The notes under the pieces are model-generated. The model was not told where the DNA came from and did not search any database. It saw only the letters and a list, made by a program, of their open reading frames with translations. Shown one piece after another: positions 6,347-11,924 of a DNA stretch of 16,546 nucleotides. This DNA comes from Candidatus Altarchaeota archaeon (lineage in GTDB: Archaea > Altiarchaeota > Altiarchaeia > IMC4 > QMZM01): assembly GCA_018897475.1 (NCBI GenBank), contig JAHIKS010000105.1, positions 1 through 16,546 of the forward strand, in the 5' to 3' direction. The translations under genes and the position numbers were made by a program. Each line of letters opens with the position of its first letter. The first letter of the stretch is position 1.

Positions 6347-7572
6347 TTTTTCTTCATCGCCCTCCTGTAGAGTTCAAGGCATTTCTTTGCCGGCTCCCTC
6401 CACGAGAATCTTTTTATCTCCTCGACGCCCTCCATTGACATCGTATCCCTAAGCTCCTTGTACTTCAGGACTGCCATAATCCTGTCAACCATCCGGTTGA
6501 CGTCCCAGAAATCCACGACCAGGCAGTTTTTGATAACCTCGGAGACGCCGGACTGCTTTGATATCACGACCGGGGTTCCATATTTCATTGCCTCCAGCGC
6601 CGTAAGACCAAACGGCTCCGATATGGAGGGCATTACGTAGACGTGAGCCATCCTGTATGCCCTCTCCACGTCCTTCCCGGAGAGGAAGTCCGCAAAAAGA
6701 ACCTTGTCCCCGATGCCGAGGTTGGCGGATTCCTCGACTATGTGCCTGAACATGTCCCCGGAGCCGACGACTATAAACCTGACGTTGTCGTCGACCTCGG
6801 CAATCCTTTTCGCTATCCTGAGAAAATGGTCGGGGCCCTTCTGTATGGTTATCCTCCCCAGGAACAGGACTATCTTGTGGAATTCCTTAATCTTCGGGGT
6901 TTCGGCCGGCGCTTTCTCTTCATAGTCTATGGCGTTATGAATGACATGGATCTTTTTTGGGTCTATGCTGTAGTGCCTAACCACCATGCCCTTCGTATAA
7001 TCGCTGACCGCAACAATGTAATCCGCCTCCCTGAGCCCCTCCCATTCGAGATAATAGACATAGCCCTGGGGATGCCCCCCGGTCCTGTCGAACTCCGTCG
7101 AATGGATGTGGGCTATCAAAGGAACCTTCCTGCCCATCTTCTCGGCAGCCTTCCTTGCATGGATCCCTGCCCGGTAGGTCATCCAGTCGTGGCAGTGAAT
7201 CACGTCAAAATCCCCGTCTTCAGCAATCGCCTCTGCAGCCCTTGCATACCTGTCAACCTCCTCAAATAGCTCCCGGCCGTAGAGGCTGGCTCCCCCGAAA
7301 CCCTTAAGCCCGAAATCCCTTATGAAATCATTGTAGGCCTTTGAGGTCATGTAAGGCCTCAGCGCGGCGTCTATCGTCTTGAACTTCAGCCTGCCCTTTT
7401 CAGCGGCGAGAATTCGCATGTAATCGCAGTCCAGAGCGCCCTCTATCCTTGGCAGAACGAATGTTATATCCACCCCCTGGTTGGTTAGACCCCTGGTTAG
7501 GCCGTAACAGGCGGTTCCCAGCCCCCCGCTGCTGAAGGGAGGGAACTCCCACCCGAACATGAGTATTTCCAA
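6340..7572 (-). CDS. GT4/GT5-like glycosyltransferase, glycogen synthase type
   Basis: A GT-B fold glucosyltransferase of 410 residues, probably transferring glucose from a nucleotide sugar to an alpha-glucan. Visible motifs are MFGWEFPPFSSGGLGTACYG (5-24), with the GGLG nucleotide-phosphate loop; HCHDWMT near 125-131; FLGRITIQKGPD near 237-248; and SEPFGLTALEAM near 318-329, holding the E-X7-E pair. The chosen start is a TTG at 7572. It gives MEILMFGWEFPP, which matches the usual start of this family, and is preceded by GAGGTGAT (7589-7582) at 9-nt spacing, an ideal Shine-Dalgarno. An ATG four codons later would trim a typical beta strand. It is the first gene of the polyglucan cluster, and GH57 overlaps its stop codon. 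Confidence 0.88.
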   Translation of the reverse strand: MEILMFGWEFPPFSSGGLGTACYGLTRGLTNQGVDITFVLPRIEGALDCDYMRILAAEKGRLKFKTIDAALRPYMTSKAYNDFIRDFGLKGFGGASLYGRELFEEVDRYARAAEAIAEDGDFDVIHCHDWMTYRAGIHARKAAEKMGRKVPLIAHIHSTEFDRTGGHPQGYVYYLEWEGLREADYIVAVSDYTKGMVVRHYSIDPKKIHVIHNAIDYEEKAPAETPKIKEFHKIVLFLGRITIQKGPDHFLRIAKRIAEVDDNVRFIVVGSGDMFRHIVEESANLGIGDKVLFADFLSGKDVERAYRMAHVYVMPSISEPFGLTALEAMKYGTPVVISKQSGVSEVIKNCLVVDFWDVNRMVDRIMAVLKYKELRDTMSMEGVEEIKRFSWREPAKKCLELYRRAMKKKW

Positions 7573-7581
7573 CTACTCACC

Positions 7582-7589
7582 ATCACCTC
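7582..7589 (-). promoter_or_regulatory. Perfect Shine-Dalgarno deciding a TTG start
   Basis: GAGGTGAT on the minus strand is fully complementary to the common 16S rRNA 3' end AUCACCUC and sits 9 nt before the TTG at 7572. Confidence 0.75.
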
Positions 7590-7744
7590 ATAAATTATAT
7601 AATGGCCAAAAAACTCTATTTGGCATCCATCGCGATAATATTCACCTGATATGTCCGATCTAAGATGGATTAAGATATAATATCCATTAAAAATAAACCA
7701 TTTCTACCCCAACCCACCCCAACAAGCATATAACATTACCTATC

Positions 7745-7752
7745 ATATATTA
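7745..7752 (+). promoter_or_regulatory. TATA-like box of the ribose-1,5-bisphosphate isomerase gene
   Basis: ATATATTA is centred 26-27 nt before the ATG at 7775, typical for a leaderless archaeal transcript. Confidence 0.6.
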
Positions 7753-7774
7753 CTATGAAGCATAAAAAGACAAC

Positions 7775-8695
7775 ATGACGGCCGATAAAACAGCTAAGGA
7801 CATCCGGAACATGAGAATCAGGGGCGCCCTTGACATCGCCATTGCCGCAGCCCGGGCAATGAGAAAGGAGCTGGACGGAAAGAGCACGGCTGCAGTAATC
7901 TCAAACCTGAAAAAGTCAGGCAAAACCCTCAAGGCAGCCAGGCCTACAGCAGTTTCCCTCCCCAATGCAGTTGACTATGTCTTATACCTCGCCGAGAAGA
8001 ACAAAAAACTTGACGCCGGGGAATTCACCAGGACCACGTCCAAGGACATTCAAAAATTCATTGATGACCAGGAAAGGGCACTGGAGAGAATCGCCGAGAT
8101 TGGCGCCAATCTAATCGACAGCAATGACACAATCCTGACCCACTGCAACTCCGACACAGTCGTGGCATTATTCGAGAGAGCCAGGAAAGAAGGTAAGAAA
8201 TTCAAGGTAATCTGCACCGAGACAAGGCCCAGGTTCCAGGGCCACCTGACTGCCAGGGCCCTTGCTAAGGCAAAAATCCCCACCACTCTCGTGGTGGATT
8301 CAGCAGCCCGTTTAATGATGAAGGAATTCAAGGTCGACAAGGTCATCGTTGGAGGCGACACGGTCCTTGCCAACGGCGATTTAATCAACAAGATAGGAAC
8401 ATCGCAGATAGCTGTAGCAGCCAGGGACCTGGACATAGACTTCATAGCCGCAGTTGAATCCATAAAGTTCTCGCCCCGGTCGATAGAGGGGGAGATGGCC
8501 AAAATCGAATACAGGGACACGAAAGAGGTGATAAAGCCCGGAAAGATTAGGGGAATAAAAGTCCTCAACCCCGCTTTTGACATAACCCCCGCCGAGATGA
8601 TAGACATGCTCATAACTGAGGAGGGAATAATCCCGCCCCAGGGCGCCTACCACCTGCTCAGGGAGAAGTTCGGCTGGGAACTCTCTTCATTCTAG
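7775..8695 (+). CDS. Ribose-1,5-bisphosphate isomerase (eIF2B-related family)
   Basis: Predicted to convert ribose-1,5-bisphosphate into ribulose-1,5-bisphosphate in the archaeal AMP/nucleoside degradation route that feeds form III RuBisCO. The 306 residues comprise a helical N-terminal domain (about 1-110) and a Rossmann-like domain. Key blocks are ILTHCNSDTVVALFERA (120-136) with the candidate active cysteine C124, TETRPRFQG (148-156), VVDSAA near 173-178, KVIVGGDTVLANGDLINKIG (189-208) with the candidate acid D195, and the C-terminal NPAFDITPAEMID. The Cys/Asp pair separates it from eIF2B regulatory subunits; the related methylthioribose-1-phosphate isomerase is a less likely alternative. 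The start is supported by the TATA spacing; no Shine-Dalgarno is present. Its 3' end overlaps the convergent nob1 by 38 bp. No RuBisCO or AMP phosphorylase gene is in the window. Confidence 0.85.
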   Translation: MTADKTAKDIRNMRIRGALDIAIAAARAMRKELDGKSTAAVISNLKKSGKTLKAARPTAVSLPNAVDYVLYLAEKNKKLDAGEFTRTTSKDIQKFIDDQERALERIAEIGANLIDSNDTILTHCNSDTVVALFERARKEGKKFKVICTETRPRFQGHLTARALAKAKIPTTLVVDSAARLMMKEFKVDKVIVGGDTVLANGDLINKIGTSQIAVAARDLDIDFIAAVESIKFSPRSIEGEMAKIEYRDTKEVIKPGKIRGIKVLNPAFDITPAEMIDMLITEEGIIPPQGAYHLLREKFGWELSSF

Positions 8696-9131
8696 AGCCG
8701 CACACATCACAGACATCCCCCTTCCCCTCCCTGTTGCAGCCCTCGCACACCCTTATCCAGTTCAGTTTCTTTTTTATTCCAGAATGAAAGGTCTTTTCAT
8801 ATTTGATGTTAAGAATTCTTGAAATATTTTGAATATTATAGTCATCAGAAACAATGATGGAATCCGTCTCCAGCGCAAGCGCAATAACAGAAATATCGTT
8901 CTCCGAAAGCTTCTCTAAATCGCCGGATTTCTTTGCAGCATCCTTCACCACAGCAACGGAATCCTCCTCCGGCTCCCTGACCTGGATAAAACCCCTCTCC
9001 ACCGCAGCATCAACAGCAGTCCTCGCATTCTCCTGTTCAACCTCCTCGCGAACCCCGTTGGTTATCAGATACTTCGAATCCGAAAAATCCAGCCCAGAGC
9101 GAAGTATGCCGGATGCGTCAAGAACCCTCAT
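8658..9131 (-). CDS. nob1: NOB1-type rRNA-maturation endonuclease (PIN domain plus zinc ribbon)
   Basis: NOB1 cuts the 3' end of the 16S rRNA precursor late in small-subunit assembly. The 157-residue product has the archaeal length and layout. The PIN domain covers about 1-115, with the acidic residues D5 (VLDASG), E29/E30 (VREEVE), D79 (ENDISVIALA) and D96/D97 (VSDDYNIQN). After a linker, a zinc ribbon has C129, C132, C141 and C144 (VCEGC and VCDVCG). A short basic tail follows. The last twelve codons overlap the 3' end of the isomerase gene on the other strand. The ATG is preceded by a TAATAAATAA element about 30 nt upstream. A generic PIN-zinc-ribbon RNase is the alternative, but size and order favour NOB1. 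Confidence 0.9.
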   Translation of the reverse strand: MRVLDASGILRSGLDFSDSKYLITNGVREEVEQENARTAVDAAVERGFIQVREPEEDSVAVVKDAAKKSGDLEKLSENDISVIALALETDSIIVSDDYNIQNISRILNIKYEKTFHSGIKKKLNWIRVCEGCNREGKGDVCDVCGSRMKRVPSRTSP

Positions 9132-9176
9132 AGTCTTTATTTATTAATACCATACTTATTTATTACCTGCCCGAGA
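9132..9176. promoter_or_regulatory. Short divergent promoter between nob1 and uppS with a 10-bp direct repeat
   Basis: This 45-bp AT-rich gap contains TTATTTATTA twice, at 9137-9146 and 9156-9165. The right copy, read on the minus strand as TAATAAATAA, is about 30 nt from the nob1 ATG. The left copy is about 35 nt from the uppS ATG. Each could serve as the TATA box of the more distant gene, leaving short or no leaders. Confidence 0.55.
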
Positions 9177-9863
9177 ATGCACATTGGCGTAATACCAGAC
9201 GGAAATAGGAGGTTCATGGAGAAGAACGGAATAGCCAATTTGAAGGAGTCATACCAGATGGGCATAAACAAGTTCCACGACTTTCTCGACTGGTGCATTG
9301 ACCTTGGGGTTAACGAGGTTACTATCTACGTTCTATCGAGTGAGAATATCCAAAACAGGGGCAAGGACGAGGTCCACACACTCCTCAACCTCTTCTCGAA
9401 CCACGCTCTCAGCGTCCTGAACGACGACCGAATCCACAAGAACGGAGTAAAAATCAACATCTGTGGCGACCTTGACTACCTTGCCGGAGTCGGCAATCCA
9501 ATAGGCCAGAAGGTGGTTGGTAACCTCACAAAGCTGGAGAATTCTACCAAGGACTATGACAACCTGGATCTCAACGTCGCCATAGCCTATGGAGGGCGCC
9601 AGGAGCTGCTGCATGCGGTGGGCAAGCTTATAGACAGCGGCGAAAAACCGACTGAAGAAAACATAAGAAAGAACCTCTGGGTCAAGGGCTACCCCGACAT
9701 AATAATAAGGACCTCGGAATCAAGACTCAGCAACTTCCTGCTCTGGCAGTGCGCTTATTCGGAAATCCAGTTTGTCGACAAACTCTGGCAGGAATTCCAG
9801 AAGGAAGACCTGGTGCAGATTCTCAACGACTACAACTCCAAAGAGAGAAGATTCGGTAAATAA
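9177..9863 (+). CDS. uppS: Cis-prenyltransferase (undecaprenyl/polyprenyl diphosphate synthase family)
   Basis: Predicted to condense isopentenyl diphosphate units in cis to make the long polyprenyl diphosphate that becomes the dolichol-type lipid carrier for glycans. The 228 residues begin almost directly with the first family motif, HIGVIPDGNRRFMEK (2-16), including the essential aspartate D8. Next come SSEN (54-57), AYGGRQELLHA (136-146), and the IPP-binding region IIIRTSESRLSNFLLWQCAY with SEIQFVDKLWQEF near the C-terminus. No membrane segment is expected. It diverges from nob1 and has no visible Shine-Dalgarno. A chemically linked partner, the STT3 oligosaccharyltransferase, lies about 5.4 kb downstream on the same strand. 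Product chain length cannot be read from the sequence. Confidence 0.92.
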   Translation: MHIGVIPDGNRRFMEKNGIANLKESYQMGINKFHDFLDWCIDLGVNEVTIYVLSSENIQNRGKDEVHTLLNLFSNHALSVLNDDRIHKNGVKINICGDLDYLAGVGNPIGQKVVGNLTKLENSTKDYDNLDLNVAIAYGGRQELLHAVGKLIDSGEKPTEENIRKNLWVKGYPDIIIRTSESRLSNFLLWQCAYSEIQFVDKLWQEFQKEDLVQILNDYNSKERRFGK

Positions 9864-9865
9864 TC

Positions 9866-9873
9866 TATATATT
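9866..9873 (+). promoter_or_regulatory. TATA-like box before the three-gene membrane cluster
   Basis: TATATATT lies just after the uppS stop codon, centred about 30 nt before the ATG at 9900, compatible with a leader of only a few bases. Confidence 0.5.
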
Positions 9874-9899
9874 CTCCAAAAGCGTAAATTCTTAATGAC

Positions 9900-11279
9900 A
9901 TGAGAGTCCTCACCATACTCCTGCTACTATCAATTCTATGCCTCACAGCAAGCGCAGACGAGCCGAAAATAATCGGCTGTTCCTGCGATTGTCCTGGGGT
10001 CCCCAGCGCTTACCTGCCGGAAATTTTTGCCAACGGAACCAATGAAACCAACTGCCAGTCGGCCTGCGGAGGGGTCTGTGGGGCGATGTCCCCATGCGGC
10101 TTTTCTGCAGATGAGTGTAGTGCGTGCTGTGATACCTACTGCTCCGGGGTTATCCCCCATGGGGCCGTGCAATCGTGCAATGGCAACTGTATGCAAAGGT
10201 GCGAGCTTAACTCCATCGTGGGGGAAACAATCTCAATGCTGTCTTACGTTGCTGTTGCCATTGCTGCTGCACTGCTTGCAGTATGCGGCATCAGGATCAT
10301 AACCTCCGATGACCCGGACAACAGAGATGCGGCAAAGAAGTGCATATTGTATGTCCTTGTTGGCTTGCTTATAATTGGCCTTGCAGGGCCCGTTGTCAAT
10401 ATCTTCACCGGCTCAAAGTACATGCAGGCGCGTAGCGTTAGGCTTTACGATTTCAATGCAGGCGATGATTATCTGCAAATCAGTGTCCGGACTCTTGGCG
10501 AGTCCTGCACGTCCGAGATTACCTGGAAGATTAAGGCAAGCGGGGAGAGCGATTTTGTAGACTACTCTGCTAAATGCCTGGAAACAAGCTCGCAATTCAC
10601 CCTGGCCTATGGTAGATCAAAGGAGGGCATAAGATGCTCCAGCAATGCTATGCCCCCTTTGAAAAAGGGCCCGCACGTGGCAAGGATCACCTGGTGTGGC
10701 ACATCAAGAGAGTTCACATACCCGTGTGGAACCTACAAGACGTTTACAGAATGTGAAAAACGCGACGGATGCTGGTGGGACGACCATGCAGAGACATGCA
10801 ATTTCTGTAATGCACCGGCAACAAAGATTCAGACATGTACGGATTATCCTACAGACATAGTGAAACTGGTCGGAGAAAAGGGCCGCTGCCCGCTCTGCAC
10901 AAGAAACCCCTGCCGGGTCGCTGAAGGGCCCTGTTATATAAGTGATGCGCTTTTTGGAACTGAATGTAAGAACTGCGACGGCATAAGTGAATGCACAGAC
11001 TATGGAGATAGTGTGGCATCCTGTGAATGTGATGCGTTTGCATGCAAGGTTGGCACAAAAACAGACCATGCATGCGACTGGTCAGAACCGACAGATACAT
11101 TTATAACCGTAGAGATTCCAGAAGGGGCCGGGGCTGCCGAAGGCGGAACAATGAAGCTGAAGTGCGGTGATACAGACGTCTCTGCGGTGGTGATGGACGT
11201 CTCAGGCAGTGATGTAAGGTTCAAGATAGCTAAAGAAGACATGGAGAAGATACTGGATGCCGGCTGCTGGTATGAGTAA
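9900..11279 (+). CDS. Cys-rich exported membrane protein with a VirB2/TrbC-like two-helix segment
   Basis: I do not recognise the whole 459-residue protein. It has a clear signal peptide (about 1-19, ending TASA). A short Cys-rich domain holds 14 cysteines between 27 and 101 and two N-glycosylation sequons (N45, N48). A helix follows at about 112-135, then a short polar loop TSDDPDNRDAAKK (135-147), a second helix at about 149-170 (YVLVGLLIIGLAGPVVNIF), and a long Cys-rich exterior part. There are 40 cysteines in all, including small modules such as CEKRDGCWWDDHAETCNFC (285-303). The helix-loop-helix with its DP.N...AKK loop and Gly-rich second helix resembles VirB2/TrbC pilins; this is by eye only. 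The gene is three bases from the next one, starting a tight three-gene unit. Role unknown; surface assembly or adhesion is a guess. Confidence 0.85.
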   Translation: MRVLTILLLLSILCLTASADEPKIIGCSCDCPGVPSAYLPEIFANGTNETNCQSACGGVCGAMSPCGFSADECSACCDTYCSGVIPHGAVQSCNGNCMQRCELNSIVGETISMLSYVAVAIAAALLAVCGIRIITSDDPDNRDAAKKCILYVLVGLLIIGLAGPVVNIFTGSKYMQARSVRLYDFNAGDDYLQISVRTLGESCTSEITWKIKASGESDFVDYSAKCLETSSQFTLAYGRSKEGIRCSSNAMPPLKKGPHVARITWCGTSREFTYPCGTYKTFTECEKRDGCWWDDHAETCNFCNAPATKIQTCTDYPTDIVKLVGEKGRCPLCTRNPCRVAEGPCYISDALFGTECKNCDGISECTDYGDSVASCECDAFACKVGTKTDHACDWSEPTDTFITVEIPEGAGAAEGGTMKLKCGDTDVSAVVMDVSGSDVRFKIAKEDMEKILDAGCWYE

Positions 11280-11282
11280 AAA

Positions 11283-11924
11283 ATGGGAGGCAAGATAAAG
11301 AAGTGGATAAGTGAAGAACTCGAGAAGGGTGAGGATCCGGAGCTGCTGAAAATGAGCCTCAAGGCACAGAACCTTGACCCGGGCATGGTGGATGAGGTCC
11401 AGTCCAAAAGGGAGTATTCCTTCGCCTATAAGATTCCATGGAAACCAATCCTCGCAGTCGTTATCATCATCGCTTTAGCATTTTTCGCCTACAACTGGAT
11501 GAGTTCCCAAAGCACACAACCGCCACTGGATTCAAGATTCAACCTGACACTCGTTGAAGGAAACCCCGAGGCCGTAGCTTTGAACGTCGGCTTCATCGAT
11601 GGCATCAACAAATCCCTGCGGCAATACGGCAGCTACGACCTCAGGACAGAACTGCAAGAGAACCACTGCTATTCCGTCTACAATGACTGGGACTTGGAAG
11701 GCAACTATCTCGGAGTAAAGGAGGTCTACTCCCCGACGATGAACTGTCTCGGCGACAAGGTAGCGGATACACGGCTTGAAGCCCCCCACTTCGTAAGCAT
11801 AGAGTTCGATGAGAGGGGCGCAAGCTGCATATGTGAGGAAACCGGGGTCAACATAGAGACCTCCGAGACGAGAAATATGGATACGGGCAAGGCGACCATA
11901 AACCTTAAAATCAAGAAAAAATGA
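11283..11924 (+). CDS. Bitopic membrane protein with a short cytosolic helical motif and exterior domain
   Basis: The protein has 213 residues and I do not recognise its family. Residues 1-40 form a short helical motif, KIKKWISEELEKGEDPELLK with downstream LDPGMVDEV, like the UBA-like motif (helix, G-x-D, helix, L-x-P) often seen before a membrane helix in DPANN and candidate-phylum proteins. One hydrophobic helix follows at about 54-73, then an exterior domain with four cysteines (C129, C155, and a C182-x-C184 pair) and a sequon at N87 (NLT). By the positive-inside pattern the N-terminus is cytosolic. It starts three bases after the previous stop codon and its stop overlaps the next start in ATGA, so the three proteins are probably made together and may form one complex. 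Confidence 0.82.
   Translation: MGGKIKKWISEELEKGEDPELLKMSLKAQNLDPGMVDEVQSKREYSFAYKIPWKPILAVVIIIALAFFAYNWMSSQSTQPPLDSRFNLTLVEGNPEAVALNVGFIDGINKSLRQYGSYDLRTELQENHCYSVYNDWDLEGNYLGVKEVYSPTMNCLGDKVADTRLEAPHFVSIEFDERGASCICEETGVNIETSETRNMDTGKATINLKIKKK

Larger units (their letters stand above)
7573..7774. promoter_or_regulatory. Divergent promoter region of the polyglucan cluster and the isomerase gene
   Basis: This 202-bp gap holds no gene. For the minus strand there are two TATA-like boxes: TTATATAA at 7602-7595, and TATTATATC within about 7685-7675. The first is only 26 nt from the TTG and would exclude the Shine-Dalgarno from the transcript, so the second, giving a leader of about 80 nt, may be the working one. 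The second sits between ATGGAT (7665-7670) and ATCCAT (7682-7687), an inverted repeat that could be an operator; another ATCCAT lies at 7625-7630. GCCAAA (7605-7610) and TTTGGC (7619-7624) form a further inverted repeat. For the plus strand, ATATATTA (7745-7752) lies 26 nt before the isomerase ATG. Confidence 0.6.

Noticed and set aside
7707..7723. C-rich run, G-rich on the minus strand, considered as a G-quadruplex
   Set aside because: Only three runs of three or more G are present; a standard four-run quadruplex is not supported.
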